Of a DNA stretch of 64,000 bases, positions 17,568 through 31,197 are shown in pieces. Source of the DNA: Rhodoblastus sp. 17X3. GTDB lineage: Bacteria; Pseudomonadota; Alphaproteobacteria; Rhizobiales; Beijerinckiaceae. Every line of letters begins with the position of its first letter. Position 1 is the stretch's first letter. The DNA is taken from contig NZ_JASHHX010000002.1 of the NCBI RefSeq assembly GCF_030056575.1, forward strand, positions 62,001 through 126,000, written 5' to 3'. The notes under the pieces are model-generated. The model searched no databases and was not told the DNA's origin. It saw only the letters and a list, made by a program, of their open reading frames with translations. A program made the translations under genes and the position numbers.

Positions 17568-20500
17568 TCACCCTTCTCGCGGTCGCGGCGCCGGCGTCAG
17601 CGCGCCCGCCGCGTCGCGCGCGAGTTTGCGCCGCCAGTTGGGGCGTTCGCGGTCGGTGCCGGGAAGATTGACGCCTGTCGTCTCGCCGAGAAGGTCGTCG
17701 ATCTGGAACAGGACCAAAGCGGCGTTCGCCTTGGCGATATAGGCGTGGATTGCCGCAACGAGCGCCGGATCGGAATCGTCCGGCTTGAGATCTTCCGCCG
17801 CAAGAGCCTTTCGCAGACCGGTCTCGTCGTCGCGGCGGCGCAGGCGTTCGGCCTTGGCGGTCTCGGATGAAATGAGGCCGAGCGCGGCTTTTTCCTCGAT
17901 GTCCGCGCCCAGCCGCCAGCCGGCCAGCGTCGGCAGGTCGTGGGTCGAGGCGCAGGCCAAAGCCTTATGGGGATAGGCCGAGGGCGGCGCGAAATCGTCG
18001 CCGTGGCGCTCGAAAAACAGCACGCGATAGCTCAGCACATTGGCCGCCGCCATTTTCTCGCGAAAGCCATTCGGCACCGTGCCGAGATCCTCGCCGATGA
18101 CGAGGCAGCGCGCGCGAAGACTTTCCAGCGCCAGTTCGCCGAGAAGATCGTCGAGCGGGTAGGACAGATAAGCACCATCCAGCGCGGGCGCGCCGTCAGG
18201 GACAATGAACAGCCGGTCCAGGGCCATGACGTGGTCGATCCGAAGCGCGCCGGCATGACGCATGTTCGCGCGCAACAGGCCGCTGAAGGCGTCATAGCCG
18301 GTGCGCGCCAGCGCCAGCGGATTGGGCGGCGGCAGGTTCCAGACCTGCCCGCATTCCGCGAAAGGATCGGGCGGCGCGCCGACCGAGACGCCTTGCATGA
18401 ACAGGTCGCCTTCCACCAGAACTTCGCACCCATCCGGCGCGGCGCCGACGGCGAGATCGCGAAACAGGCCGAGCGAAAGCCCGGCGGCCTCGCCGCGCGC
18501 GGCGGCGCGGGCCAGTTGACGGTCGCACAGCCATTGCTCGAAACAGATCGCGCGAAGTTCTTCGGCATGGTCGCGCGCAAATGCCTCAACATCGGTCGGC
18601 CCTTGCCGGGGGGCGCCACGCCGCGCCATGGCTTCGAAAGCCGCGAACAGCCGCAGTCGCGCGCCGCCCTCCGCGACAAAACCCTCGAAGTCGTGCGCCG
18701 GGGGGAAGTTAGGATCAGCCGACGCCTTTTGTTCAAAGGCCGAGAAATGTGCGGCGAGCGCGCGGGCTTTCAGCGCCCAGACAGCCGGATAGTCGACCGC
18801 GCCGGTCTGCGAGAGAGCCTTGGCCCGCGCGCGCGTTTCCGCATCGAGCGGGCAGGGCAGGCCGGATGTCTCCGCGAGCGCGCCGAGGTCAAGACTGATC
18901 GGGTCGAGGAAATTGCGGTCGCTGGGATGATAGGGGCTGGCGCGCTCGCGCTCCTGCGTGAAGAGGGCGTGGAGCGGATTGATCCCGAGCGTCGCATAGC
19001 CCGCGCGTCCGGCAGCCTCGACGAGTTCCCCCAGCGTGGTGAAATCGCCAATGCCCTGATCGCCGTCGCGGCGCAGGCTGTAAAGCTGGGCGCTGATTCC
19101 GGCCGCGCCGACGTCGAGCGCTTTCGGCCAGTAACAGGCGCGCGGCGCGACTGTCAGATGGCAAAGCATGGTGGGATCGCCGGCGAGAGAGAGCTTGTAA
19201 CGGCCGATGGGGAGCGGGGGGAGCGTCGCAAATTGCACAGTGAAAAAGCCGCCGTCGCAGGCGCGCTGCTCGGCGCGGCGAAAGGCTTCCGGCGCGATGA
19301 GCCGCCGCGCGCCGCTCTCGTCCACGATCTCCAGTTCCGTCCACGTTTCGTCGATGACCAGCGGCGCCTCGATCGTTTCGCCCTCGCGGACAACGAGGGC
19401 ACGGGGCAGCACACGGCGGTCGCGCTCGCTGGCGAGACGTTTAAGGCTGGCGCGGACCTCGCGCTGCGTCGCTGCATTGAGGCCCATGGCTTGGAGCAAG
19501 GCGCGCTTGGTCGAATCCGGCACGACATGGCGCGTCCCGCTGATGTCATGCCAATCGGGCGCCAACCCGGCCGCGCGCGCGAGCGCGTCGAGCGTCTCCG
19601 GCGCTGGCGTCTCGTCGAGCCGCGCGGCGTCCTCTTCAGGCGTCTCGATCAGGACCAGCGACGCGCGCGGCGCGACGACCAAGACCTCGCCGCAATCGAA
19701 ACAGGCGCCGTCCGCCGCGCCATCTTCAGCCCGCGTGTCGAGCGCGCGGCGCCAGAGAAAATTCTCGCGCGGCTGCGGCAGGCGGAAATGCGCCGCCTCC
19801 CGCGCCGCGTTGAATAAGATGCCCGCGCGCGAACCGTCGGCATGGAAAAAACTCGCGAGAAAACGGCGCCCGCTTTCCTGCCATTGTCCGTCGCGGAGGA
19901 TTTCGCCATGGGCGCCGCGCCATTCGACATCGGCGAGGCCGCCGTCCTGCGGCGCGCCGGTCAGGAATCGATCCTGCGTGAAGGCGGGCGTCGATTTGCG
20001 CAAGGCGATCAGGGCGCGCGCGCAGGCGACCAGTCGCGCATCGGCGTTTGCCCAGTCGAGCCAGGCGGTCGCATTGTCCTGCGCATAGGCGTTGTTGTTG
20101 CCATGCTGGGTCTGCCCGAGTTCGGCGCCCATCGACAGCATCGGCGTCCCGCGCGCGAGCAGGAGCAGGGTCAGCAGGTTGCGCTGGTCGCGCCGCCGCG
20201 CCGCGCGAATGTTCTCATCCGCCGTCTCGCCCTCGGCGCCATTGTTCCAGGAGTGATTGGCGTCGGTCCCGTCGCGATTGTCCTCGCCATTGGCCTCGTT
20301 GTGCTTGCGCTCGTAGGAGACGAGATCGGCGAGGGTGAAGCCGTCATGGGCGGTGACGAAATTGATTCCACGCGAGGGCGGCTTGCGGTTCTGGAACACA
20401 TCCGCCGACCCGGCAAGCCGCGTCGCCAGCGCGCCGATCATGCCCGCGTCGCCGCGCCAGAATTTTCGCGCCGCATCGCGGAAATTATCGTTCCATTCGC

Positions 20501-21659
20501 CCCAGCCTGCCGGGAAGCGCCCGATCTGATAACCGCCCGGGCCAATGTCCCATGGCTCGGCGATCAGCTTGAGGTCGCGCAACAGCGGGTCTTGCGCGAT
20601 GGCGGCGAGCAGGGGCGCATGGGGGTCGAACCCTTCCATGCGGCGCGCGAGAGTCGTGGCGAGGTCGAAGCGGAAGCCGTCAACGCCGCCGTAAAGCGCC
20701 CAGGCGCGCAGGGCGTCCATGGCGGTGCGCAGGGTCGCGGGATGATCGAGCCGCAGGATGTTGCCGCAGCCGGCGTCGTCGATGTAGCGGGCGCGGTCTG
20801 CCGGATCGAGGCGGTACGAGACGGCATTGTCCAGCCCGCGCAGGCAGAGCGTCGGACCGTCGCTGTCGCTTTCGCCGCTATGATTGAGCACCACGTCGAT
20901 CAGCACTTCGAGGCCAGCCGCCTGTAACGCGGCGACGCTCTCCCGCACTTCGCGCCAGCCGCCCGGCGCAAGGCGCGGTTCGGGCGCCATCAGCGCGACG
21001 GGGTTATAGCCCCAGTAATTGGTCAGGCCTGCGGCCTGCAAATGCCGCTCGTCGATCCATGCGGCGCAGGGCATGATTTCCAGCGTCGTCACGCCAAGCA
21101 GCTTGAGATGCGCGATTGCGACGGGATGGGCGAGGCCCGCGAAGGTTCCGCGCACGGCTTCGGGCAGGCTTTCGAGCGCGCGGGTGAAGCCGCGCACATG
21201 CAATTCATAAATGATGGTTTCGGACCACGGAATTTTCCGCCGCTTCGGCGTCGCCTCCTGCGGCGCCGTGGCGACGGCCTTGGGCGCGAAGGGCGCGCTG
21301 TCCAAAGGCGAGCAGGCGAAAAAACTCTCGTGCAGTTCGATCGGCCCGTCGAGCGCGAGCGCATGCGGGTCGAGCAGCAGCTTGTTCGGGTCGAAGCGCA
21401 GGCCCTCGCCCGGGCGCCATGGGCCATGGGCGCGAAAGCCGTAAAGCGCGCCTTCTTTCAGGCCGGGGACGAATCCATGAAAGACCGGGCCTGTTCGTCC
21501 AGGCAACGCGAGGCGCGCGATTTCCTGTGCGCCGCTTGCGCCGAACAGACAGAGTTCGATGCGTTCCGCCGTCTCGGAATAGACCGCGACATTGGCGCCG
21601 CCTTCAGTCAGCTTCAGGCCGAGAGGCTCGGGCGAGCCGGGCAGAATCCGCCCGATCAA
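17568..21659 (-). CDS. glgX-malQ: Fused glycogen debranching enzyme GlgX and 4-alpha-glucanotransferase MalQ
   Basis: A 1363-residue bifunctional protein. Residues about 1-675 are GlgX (GH13, CBM48 at the N-terminus) with nucleophile Asp332 in [10 protein letters not shown], acid Glu368 in [10 protein letters not shown] and HD at 438-439 in VTAHDGFTL. Residues about 685-1363 are MalQ (GH77) with nucleophile Asp1142 in [10 protein letters not shown], Glu1190 in [10 protein letters not shown] and HD at 1240-1241 in STHDLPTL. All key residues of both halves are present. GlgX cuts outer branches and MalQ redistributes the released maltodextrins, so one chain joins both debranching steps, as in the eukaryotic debranching enzyme. 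Its ATG overlaps the glgA stop. Confidence 0.95.
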   Translation of the reverse strand: MIGRILPGSPEPLGLKLTEGGANVAVYSETAERIELCLFGASGAQEIARLALPGRTGPVFHGFVPGLKEGALYGFRAHGPWRPGEGLRFDPNKLLLDPHALALDGPIELHESFFACSPLDSAPFAPKAVATAPQEATPKRRKIPWSETIIYELHVRGFTRALESLPEAVRGTFAGLAHPVAIAHLKLLGVTTLEIMPCAAWIDERHLQAAGLTNYWGYNPVALMAPEPRLAPGGWREVRESVAALQAAGLEVLIDVVLNHSGESDSDGPTLCLRGLDNAVSYRLDPADRARYIDDAGCGNILRLDHPATLRTAMDALRAWALYGGVDGFRFDLATTLARRMEGFDPHAPLLAAIAQDPLLRDLKLIAEPWDIGPGGYQIGRFPAGWGEWNDNFRDAARKFWRGDAGMIGALATRLAGSADVFQNRKPPSRGINFVTAHDGFTLADLVSYERKHNEANGEDNRDGTDANHSWNNGAEGETADENIRAARRRDQRNLLTLLLLARGTPMLSMGAELGQTQHGNNNAYAQDNATAWLDWANADARLVACARALIALRKSTPAFTQDRFLTGAPQDGGLADVEWRGAHGEILRDGQWQESGRRFLASFFHADGSRAGILFNAAREAAHFRLPQPRENFLWRRALDTRAEDGAADGACFDCGEVLVVAPRASLVLIETPEEDAARLDETPAPETLDALARAAGLAPDWHDISGTRHVVPDSTKRALLQAMGLNAATQREVRASLKRLASERDRRVLPRALVVREGETIEAPLVIDETWTELEIVDESGARRLIAPEAFRRAEQRACDGGFFTVQFATLPPLPIGRYKLSLAGDPTMLCHLTVAPRACYWPKALDVGAAGISAQLYSLRRDGDQGIGDFTTLGELVEAAGRAGYATLGINPLHALFTQERERASPYHPSDRNFLDPISLDLGALAETSGLPCPLDAETRARAKALSQTGAVDYPAVWALKARALAAHFSAFEQKASADPNFPPAHDFEGFVAEGGARLRLFAAFEAMARRGAPRQGPTDVEAFARDHAEELRAICFEQWLCDRQLARAAARGEAAGLSLGLFRDLAVGAAPDGCEVLVEGDLFMQGVSVGAPPDPFAECGQVWNLPPPNPLALARTGYDAFSGLLRANMRHAGALRIDHVMALDRLFIVPDGAPALDGAYLSYPLDDLLGELALESLRARCLVIGEDLGTVPNGFREKMAAANVLSYRVLFFERHGDDFAPPSAYPHKALACASTHDLPTLAGWRLGADIEEKAALGLISSETAKAERLRRRDDETGLRKALAAEDLKPDDSDPALVAAIHAYIAKANAALVLFQIDDLLGETTGVNLPGTDRERPNWRRKLARDAAGALTPAPRPREG

Positions 21660-23113
21660 GCGCGGGCGTCCTGCGCGATCTCACGATAGATATGCGCATA
21701 ATGACGGGCGGGCTGGGTCCAGCTCACATCGGTCTTCATGCCATTGGTCTGGAGCTTCTTCCACAGGGCCTTGTCGGCATGGAGCGCGTTGCACTTGCGC
21801 AACGCGCCCGCCAGGGCATCGGCGGAAACCGGCGAGAATTGCAGGCCGGTGGCGCAATTGGCCAGCACCGCCATTTCATTGGCGTCGATGATGGTGTCGG
21901 CGAGGCCGCCAACGCGCGCGACCACCGGCACGGCGCCATAGCGCATCGCGCAAAGCTGGGTGAGGCCGCAGGGCTCGAAGCGCGAGGGCACCAGAATGGC
22001 GTCGGCGCCGGCCTGGATGAGATGGGCGAGGCGCTCCTCATAGCCGAAATGGACGCCTACCCGCCCCGGATGGTTCTGCGCGGCGTCCTGAAAGGCGGCC
22101 TCCAGCGCGGGGTCGCCGGCCCCGAGCAGCGCGAGCTGGGCGTTGCATTCGGCCAGAACCGGCAGACAGTCGAGCAACAGGTCGAGGCCCTTCTGCCATG
22201 ACAGGCGGCTGACGACGCCGACTAGCAGACGGTTCGCCTCGTGGGCCAAACCGAGCCGCGTCTGCAGGGCTTTTTTGTTGTCTGCGCGAGCGGCGAGCTT
22301 TTTCGCCGAAAAAGGCGCAGCGATCATCGGGTCCGTTTCCGGGTTCCAGACCTCGGTGTCGATGCCGTTGAGGATGCCCGACAACTCGCCGTCGCGCACG
22401 CGCAACAGGCCGTCGAGGCCCATGCCGGACGGGCCTTGCTGGATTTCCTCCGCATAGGTCGGCGAGACCGTAGTGATGCGGTCCGCGAGTTGCAGCCCCG
22501 CCTTCAGGAAGCCGACCCCGCCGTAATATTCGACTCCTTCAATGGAAAAGGCCTGCGCCGGCAGGCCAAGCGCGGGGAAAATCTCGGCCGGGAACTGGCC
22601 CTGAAAGGCGAGATTATGCACAGTCATTACCGCGCCCGGACGCGGCAGTCCGCTGTAATGCAGATAAGCGGCGGTCAGCCCCGCCTGCCAGTCGTGGCAA
22701 TGGACGACCTGTGGCGCGAAGCCCGCGACGAGGCCCTGGCCGAGCGCGGCGCCAATCCTGGCGAGCGCGGCGAAACGAAAGGCGTTGTCGGTGAAATCGC
22801 GGCCATCCGGCCCGGAATAGGGGCCGCCGTCGCGGTCATAGAGATGCGGGGCGTCGAGCACGAACAGATCGAGCGCGCCGGCGCGTCCGGCGAGCAGGCG
22901 CGCGGGGCCGCCAAACAGGTCGTCGAAATCCTCGACCGGCTCCGCCTTGTCCAGCGCGGCGAGCACCGGGCGATAGCCGGGGCAGAGCGTGCGCAGCACG
23001 ACATGCTCGGCATGCAGCGCGCCGGGCAGGGCGCCGGCGACATCAGCGAGGCCGCCAGTCTTGACCAGCGGATAGATTTCGGAGGCGACCGAAAGCGCGG
23101 AAATGCTTTTCAT
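21656..23113 (-). CDS. glgA: Glycogen synthase (ADP-glucose type)
   Basis: A 485-residue GT5 enzyme that extends alpha-1,4-glucan from ADP-glucose. The KTGGLADV motif near residue 17 binds ADP-glucose, and [29 protein letters not shown] and [12 protein letters not shown] are family signatures. I chose the ATG at 23113, which starts [16 protein letters not shown], because it overlaps the glgC stop as ATGA; a longer frame reaches 23152 but adds no conserved sequence. Middle gene of the glg operon. Confidence 0.96.
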   Translation of the reverse strand: MKSISALSVASEIYPLVKTGGLADVAGALPGALHAEHVVLRTLCPGYRPVLAALDKAEPVEDFDDLFGGPARLLAGRAGALDLFVLDAPHLYDRDGGPYSGPDGRDFTDNAFRFAALARIGAALGQGLVAGFAPQVVHCHDWQAGLTAAYLHYSGLPRPGAVMTVHNLAFQGQFPAEIFPALGLPAQAFSIEGVEYYGGVGFLKAGLQLADRITTVSPTYAEEIQQGPSGMGLDGLLRVRDGELSGILNGIDTEVWNPETDPMIAAPFSAKKLAARADNKKALQTRLGLAHEANRLLVGVVSRLSWQKGLDLLLDCLPVLAECNAQLALLGAGDPALEAAFQDAAQNHPGRVGVHFGYEERLAHLIQAGADAILVPSRFEPCGLTQLCAMRYGAVPVVARVGGLADTIIDANEMAVLANCATGLQFSPVSADALAGALRKCNALHADKALWKKLQTNGMKTDVSWTQPARHYAHIYREIAQDARA

Positions 23114-24402
23114 GATGGGAGCCGGTCGATCATGGGTTGGGTGACGAGGCACACGCCGGCCTCGGTGCGGCGGAAACGGGCGGCGTCGAGTTCCGGGTCC
23201 TCTCCGATCACGAGCCCCTCGGGGATGCGCACGCCGTGATCGACGACGACCTTGGTGAGCCGCGCCCCGCGTCCGATGTTTACGTCGGGCAGCACGACGG
23301 CGCTCTCGACCTGCGCGTAGGAATTGACGCGCACGCGGCTGAACAGCAGCGAATTGCGCAGGTTCGAGCCGGAGACGATGCAGCCGCCCGAGACCAGCGA
23401 CGAAACGGCCTGGCCGCGGCGTCCATCGATGTCATGGACGAATTTCGCCGGGGCGGTGAGTTCGGAATAGGTCCAGATCGGCCAGTCGCGGTCGAAGATG
23501 TCCAGCTCTGGCTCGATCTGGGTCAGGTCGATATTGGCCGCCCAATAGGCGTCCACGGTGCCGACGTCGCGCCAATAGGGGGCGACCTCCATGGTCGAGC
23601 GCACGCAGGACGAGGAGAAATGATGGGCGCACGCTTTGCCATGCTTGACGATATAGGGAATCAGGTCCTTGCCGAAATCATGGCTGGACAACCCGTTGGC
23701 GGCGTCTTCGCGCAGAAGGTCGAACAGGAATTTGGTCTCGAAGACATAGATGCCCATGCTGGCGAGGCAGCGGTCCGGCTTGCCCGGCATGGTCGGCGGG
23801 TCTTTCGGCTTTTCGAGGAACGAGATAATGCGGTTGGTGGCGTCGATCCCCATCACGCCGAAGCCGGTCGCCTCCTCGCGCGAGACTTCGAGACAGCCCA
23901 CGGTCACGTCGGCGCCCTGGTCGACATGCTGCTGGAGCATCAGCTCGTAGTCCATTTTATAGATGTGGTCGCCGGCGAGAATGACGATGAAGCGCGGCTC
24001 GTAGTCGAGAATGATGTCGGCGTTCTGATAGACGGCGTCGGCGGTGCCGACATACCACATGTTTTCCGAGATGCGCTGCGACGCCGGCAGCAGGTCGAAG
24101 CTCTCGTTGCGCTCCGGGCGCAGGAAGGTCCAGGCGCGCTGCAAATGGCGGATTAGGCTGTGGGCCTTGTACTGCGTCGCGACCGCGATGCGGCGGATGC
24201 CGGAATTCAGCGCATTGGACAGGGCGAAATCGACGATGCGCGCCTTGCCGCCGAAATAGACCGCGGGCTTGGCGCGGCGGTCGGTCAGCTCCATCAGGCG
24301 CGAGCCGCGTCCGCCCGCGAGCACGAAGGCCAAGGCGTGGCGGGCGAGAGGGGAGTTGGCGGATGGCGGTCTCGATAGCGGAACGGTGAAGGATTTCGTC
24401 AT
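23110..24402 (-). CDS. glgC: Glucose-1-phosphate adenylyltransferase
   Basis: A 430-residue ADP-glucose pyrophosphorylase, the committed step of bacterial glycogen synthesis. [29 protein letters not shown] is the pyrophosphorylase start, with [20 protein letters not shown] and [12 protein letters not shown] following. A left-handed beta-helix ends the chain. Alpha-type enzymes are usually activated by fructose 6-phosphate or pyruvate. The chosen ATG (24402) has GGAGG about 10 nt upstream and drops a short leader. Its stop overlaps the glgA start (ATGA). Confidence 0.96.
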   Translation of the reverse strand: MTKSFTVPLSRPPSANSPLARHALAFVLAGGRGSRLMELTDRRAKPAVYFGGKARIVDFALSNALNSGIRRIAVATQYKAHSLIRHLQRAWTFLRPERNESFDLLPASQRISENMWYVGTADAVYQNADIILDYEPRFIVILAGDHIYKMDYELMLQQHVDQGADVTVGCLEVSREEATGFGVMGIDATNRIISFLEKPKDPPTMPGKPDRCLASMGIYVFETKFLFDLLREDAANGLSSHDFGKDLIPYIVKHGKACAHHFSSSCVRSTMEVAPYWRDVGTVDAYWAANIDLTQIEPELDIFDRDWPIWTYSELTAPAKFVHDIDGRRGQAVSSLVSGGCIVSGSNLRNSLLFSRVRVNSYAQVESAVVLPDVNIGRGARLTKVVVDHGVRIPEGLVIGEDPELDAARFRRTEAGVCLVTQPMIDRLPS

Positions 24403-24487
24403 CGGGCGTTTTCCTCCGGCGCCTTTTTCGCGGCAATTTTGCACTTGTAATCCAGCTTTGGCCCCGCGGCGTCAATCTGGATCAAGT

Positions 24488-26688
<2,201 letters not shown>

Positions 26689-26692
<4 letters not shown>

Positions 26693-29187
26693 GTGCGGCG
26701 CACCGGAACTTTCCAGATTTCTTCCGCATATTCGGCGATGGCGCGATCCGAGGAGAACCAGCCGGTGCGGGCGGTGTTGAGGATGGCCGAGCGCCACCAC
26801 GTCTTGCGGTCGCGCCAGCGCCGCCCGACCGCGGCCTGCGCGGCGCAATAGGCGTCGAAATCGGCGGTCACGAGGAAATAATCGTGATAGGTCAGCATGT
26901 CGACCAGCGCGGCGTAGCGGTTGCGGTCGTCCGGCGAAAACGCGCCGTCGGCGATGGATTCCAGCACCTCGCGCAGCACGGGCGAGGCGGCGATGGCCTC
27001 CTGCGCGTCATTGCCCTGGGCGCGCCGGGCGGCGACCTCCTCGGCGGTGAGGCCGAAGATGAAGATGTTGTCGTCGCCCACGCGCTCCTTGATCTCGACA
27101 TTGGCGCCGTCGAGCGTGCCGATGGTCAGGGCGCCGTTGAGCGCCATTTTCATGTTGCCGGTGCCGGACGCCTCCATGCCCGCCGTCGAAATCTGCTCCG
27201 ACACGTCGGCGGCCGGAATGATCACCTCGGCCAGGCTGACATTGTAATTGGGCAGGAACACCACCTTCAGCAGATCGCGCACCGTGGGGTCGTTATTGAC
27301 CACGCGCGCCACGTCATTGGCGAGCTTGATGATCAGCTTGGCCATATGATAGCTCGCGGCGGCCTTGCCGGCGAAAATTTTCACCCGCGGCACAAAGTCG
27401 CGCATCGGTTGCGCGCGGATCTCGTTATAGAGCGCGATGGTCTCCAGAATATTGAGCAATTGCCGCTTGTATTCATGGATGCGCTTGATCTGCACGTCGA
27501 ACAGGGCGTTGGGATCGACCTTGATCAGCATCCTGTCGGCGATGAGATTGGCCAGCGCCGCCTTGTTGGCCTGCCGCGCGGAGGAATAGCGCGCCTGGAA
27601 ATCGAGGTCCGAGGCGAGCGGCTCCAGCTTTTCCAGTTCCGAGGCGTCGTCATAGAAGCCCTTGCCGATTGTTTCTTCGAGCAGCCGCGTCAGATGCGGA
27701 TTGGCCTCGAACAGCCAGCGGCGGAAGGTGACGCCATTGGTCTTGTTGACGATGCGGTCCGTAAAAATCTCGTGCAGGTCGCGGAACACGGTCTCCTTGA
27801 CCAGTTCGGAATGCAGCGCCGAGACGCCATTGACCTTGTGCGAGCCGAGGAAGGCGAGATGGCCCATGCGGACATGGCGCCCGTTGTGCTCGTCGATCAC
27901 CGACAAGGCCGAAAGCTTGCCCGGATCGTTCACGCCATCGGCGCGCAGCTTGTCGAGATGCCGGGCGTTGATGAGATAGATGATCTGCATGTGGCGCGGC
28001 AGCAGCCGCTCCATCAGCGGCGCCGGCCAGGTTTCGAGCGCCTCCGGCAAGAGCGTATGGTTGGTGTAGGAGAAGGTCGCCTGCGTGATTTCCCAGGCGC
28101 GATCCCATTCCAGCCCGTAAACGTCCACCAGCAGGCGCATCAATTCGGCGACGCCGATGGCCGGATGGGTGTCGTTGAGCTGGATCGCGACCTTGTCGGC
28201 AAGCGTGTCGATGTCGCCGTTCTGCTTCAGGTGGCGGCGGATGAGATCCTGCAGCGAGGCCGAGGCGAAGAAATATTCCTGCCTCAGGCGCAGTTCATGG
28301 CCGGCGGGGGTCGAATCGCTCGGATAGAGGATCTTGGAAATGGATTCCGCGCGCACCTGATCGGCGAGCGCGCCGACATAATCGCCCTGGTTGAAGACGT
28401 CGAGGCGCAGCGGGTCCTGCGCGCGCGCCGACCACAGCCTTAACGTGTTGACCTGGACTCCGCGCCAGCCGACCACCGGCGTGTCATAGGCGACGGCGAC
28501 GACCGTTTCGGACGGGCGCCAGATCTGTGCGGGCGGTCCGTGGGGACGCGGGGCGCTGTCCACCACGCCGCCAAAGCCGATGTTGTAATTGACCTCGGGG
28601 CGCGGAAACTCCCACGGATTGCCGAAATCCAGCCAGTCCTCGGGAAATTCATGCTGCCAGCCGTCGCTGATGGTCTGACGGAACAGGCCGTGGTCGTAGC
28701 GGATGCCATAACCGTGGGCGGCGATGGACAAGGTCGCCATGCTCTCCATGAAACAGGCGGCGAGGCGCCCGAGGCCGCCATTGCCCAGTGCGGCGTCCGG
28801 TTCGACATTGCGCAATTTGTCGAGGTCAATGTCGAGCCCGGCGAGGGCCGCGCGCATCGGCTCGACGAGGCCGAGATTGGTGAGCGAATCCATCAGCAGG
28901 CGACCGATGAGGAATTCGAGCGACAAATAATAGACGCGGCGGCGATTCTCGCGATAGGCCTCGCGCACCGAGCGCATCCAGTCATTGACGATCTGGTCGC
29001 GCGTCGCCAGAGCCACGGCGATAAACCAGTCGCGCTCGCTGGCCGTGTTGCGGTCCTTGCCGACGGAATAATTCAGCTTCTCCAACACCGCGTCGCGCAA
29101 TTGCGTGATCCTTGCCGCGCGATCTTCGGCAGAGGCGTCGATTTCGGGGTCTTGTCCGTGCGCGGCGGGAGAGGCGAGTTCGTTCAT
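26689..29187 (-). CDS. glgP: Glycogen/alpha-glucan phosphorylase
   Basis: About 832 residues, a GT35 phosphorylase that releases glucose 1-phosphate. The pyridoxal-phosphate lysine lies in EASGTGNMKMALNG; KRIHEYKRQLLN, NGVTFRRWL and LGNGGLGRLAACF are family signatures. I prefer the ATG at 29187 (MNELASPAAH) over 29232; neither has a strong ribosome binding site. First gene of the operon glgP-glgB-glgC-glgA-glgX-malQ, so synthesis and breakdown enzymes are made together. Confidence 0.95.
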
Positions 29188-29269
29188 GGGCGAAAAATTC
29201 CAATTGGCGGCGCGGCGGAAGGAGCGCGCCATTCTGCTGGTCGAGGATTAGACGGCTTTCTTCCCGGAA

Positions 29270-29316
29270 GATCAAACAGAAGCCAGACTTGACGATCAAA
29301 CAGAGGCCAGACTTGC
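29270..29316. repeat. Two 24-bp tandem repeats upstream of glgP
   Basis: GATCAAACAGAAGCCAGACT at 29270 is repeated at 29294 with a single A to G change, and the next bases also match. The pair lies about 85-130 nt upstream of the chosen glgP start, in the promoter region. It may be a duplicated regulator site; no regulator was identified. Confidence 0.75.
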
Positions 29317-29350
29317 GCCGCCGTCAAGAACAGCCGGCGGGCAAAGAAAA

Positions 29351-29376
29351 GGCGGCTTCGCCTGAGCAAAGCCGCC
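29351..29376 (-). terminator. Intrinsic terminator after the small secreted protein
   Basis: GGCGGCTT (29351-29358) pairs perfectly with AAGCCGCC (29369-29376). Read on the minus strand it is followed by TTTTCTTTGC, and it lies 27 nt past the stop at 29403, which fits an intrinsic terminator separating that gene from the glg operon. Confidence 0.75.
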
Positions 29377-29402
29377 TGAATTCATTTTGAGTTTCCGCCG
29401 GT

Positions 29403-29642
29403 TCAGCGGCAGACGCGAACGCCGCCGCGATAATGGCAGCGCGGCGCCACGACGACCGGGCGGGGAGCGACCACGACAGGGCGGGGCGCCACGACGACAG
29501 GGCCGCGGGGGGCGACAACGGCGCCACGCGGACCGGCGCAGCCAGCGCGATAGACGCCACGGGCGCAGACGACGGCGTTGGCGGCGGAGACGTCAGCGAC
29601 GAGCATGCCCAGGGCGAAGAGGCCGAGAAGTACTTTTTTCAT
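29403..29642 (-). CDS. Small secreted protein with VVVAPRP repeats
   Basis: A 79-residue protein with a signal peptide (MKKVLLGLFALGMLVADVSA, cleavage near ANA|VV). The mature part has CARGVYRAGCAGPRGAVV, then near-exact PVVVAPR repeats, and ends CHYRGGVRVCR, with four cysteines in all. Such short exported Cys/Gly/Pro proteins are frequent in Hyphomicrobiales and have no known function. An AGGAAA ribosome binding site precedes the ATG at 29642. A longer frame from 29684 is not needed. Confidence 0.75.
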   Translation of the reverse strand: MKKVLLGLFALGMLVADVSAANAVVCARGVYRAGCAGPRGAVVAPRGPVVVAPRPVVVAPRPVVVAPRCHYRGGVRVCR

Positions 29643-29790
29643 GGTCGTTTCCTTTATCCTGACGCGCCGTCCTCGGTCGGACAAGCGGGAGCGCAGCGCG
29701 AATCTGGCGCGTCAGCTTGCACCATGGGCGCGCCGCGCGACACCAGAATTACGCAGGCGCAAGCATTTGTGAGGCGGACGAAAGGTCAAT

Positions 29791-31197
29791 CTACGGCGTA
29801 TTCGCCGGCGGGGCCTCTTCCCGCGCGGGCCGGGCGATTCCGGCCTGCTTTTCGATGAGCGCGGCGAATTTGTCGGTCCAGCCGACAGGCGGAAGGTGGC
29901 TCAGGGCCAGATCGCTCTTCGCGCGGAGAGCGGCGCCATCATATGAACGATTGTCGAAGCCTGGCGCGCGCGGATCGTCGCCGGACCAGAACAGGGTCTG
30001 GGCGAGATTGTTCAGCTCGAGAATGACAACCTTGCGGTCATCCGGCCCCCGCAGCTCCAGCACGAAGCCGCAATGGTCGCTCAGATAGGTTTTCAGCGCG
30101 CAGCACGGCGCGCCGAGCGCGGCGGCGGCGCCTTGCGCCTTCCGGGCGCCAACCAGCCGCGCCCGCGTGATGAAGGGCAGATGGGCGCGCCAGAATGCGC
30201 GGCGGGCCGCCAGAACGGAAGCGTCATCCGTGCGGAGGTCCTCCACGATGCGGAAGGAGGTATCGAGCGTCTCCTCGACCAGCCATTTTTCGGCCTGCGC
30301 GAGGTCGGCTTCGGGGACGTCGCGCCAGTCATCCAGACCCGCGCGCGGGTCGCCGGCAATGCGGAAACAGCGTTTGAGCGCCCGGGTTTTGGCTTCCGCG
30401 TCGCCGCGTGCGGCCGCCCAGCCGATCAGGCCGGAAATGAAGGCGATTTTCGCCCGCGTCCGCGCCGCAGCCGGACCGCTGGCGCCGAGCAGGCCGGCCG
30501 GCTCGAAGAAATCCAGCAGCAGATCGGCGGCGTCCCATCGCACCTGCCCCCGGCGCTCAGTTTCGCGCAGGGCATAGGCTTCCGCGACGGCGACGAGAAA
30601 GCCGGAGTTTTGCAGGATGGTCCGGGTCTGGGCGTTTTTCGCGGCCTCGTGCAGAAAGGCGAGATCGCCGGAGGCCAGCGCCTCGGCGGCGCGCGAAACA
30701 GCCTCCGCGCCGCGCCACAGGCTCCAGCCGCGCGCGAATTCGCCGAACCGGCCCCACAGCAGGTCTTGCCGGCCCGAAAGCCAGTCCTGCGTCAGTCCGG
30801 CGGCGGGGTTGTCCGGGTCGAAATGGCGCAGCAGCGCGATGCAGACGCGCGTTTCGGCGATGCGCGGCTTCCAGTCGGTTTCGGCCCAGCGCAGCCAGGC
30901 CTCGATGTCGGCGGGTTGGGCGGCCCAAGGCGCGCGCGGGCGCCAGAACAGTTCGAGCACCGCTTTCTTTTCCGCAAAATCCAGCGCGGCGAGATCGCCC
31001 CGGCTCGCCGCCAGCTTGCGTGCGGCGCGGTCGATCAGGGAGTCCGGCGCGCCCGGCGCGGCGCGTCCCGGGCCGTGGCGCTCTTCGAGCTCGCCGGCGA
31101 GGCGCGTCAGACGCGAGCGCCGCCTAAGTCCGCCGATATTTTGCGAAAGCAGCGGCGGAGAGCTCTGGCCCTGGCCCGGACTATTTTCCCCCGGCAT
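29791..31197 (-). CDS. zorC-like: EH_Signature-domain protein, ZorC-like
   Basis: A 468-residue soluble protein. I assign it to the EH_Signature (ZorC) group from AGDPRAGLDDW near residue 281, RRAFWRAHLPFI near 332, and a conserved Glu (E394 in VVILELNN) and His (H434 in LALSHLPPVGW) spaced 40 residues apart at the C-terminus. In Zorya anti-phage systems ZorC binds DNA and works with the ZorAB motor. The ATG overlaps the zorB stop by 17 nt. No zorD (helicase/nuclease) or zorE (HNH) lies next to it; the small secreted protein and glgP follow. The assignment is by motif only. Confidence 0.65.
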   Translation of the reverse strand: MPGENSPGQGQSSPPLLSQNIGGLRRRSRLTRLAGELEERHGPGRAAPGAPDSLIDRAARKLAASRGDLAALDFAEKKAVLELFWRPRAPWAAQPADIEAWLRWAETDWKPRIAETRVCIALLRHFDPDNPAAGLTQDWLSGRQDLLWGRFGEFARGWSLWRGAEAVSRAAEALASGDLAFLHEAAKNAQTRTILQNSGFLVAVAEAYALRETERRGQVRWDAADLLLDFFEPAGLLGASGPAAARTRAKIAFISGLIGWAAARGDAEAKTRALKRCFRIAGDPRAGLDDWRDVPEADLAQAEKWLVEETLDTSFRIVEDLRTDDASVLAARRAFWRAHLPFITRARLVGARKAQGAAAALGAPCCALKTYLSDHCGFVLELRGPDDRKVVILELNNLAQTLFWSGDDPRAPGFDNRSYDGAALRAKSDLALSHLPPVGWTDKFAALIEKQAGIARPAREEAPPANTP

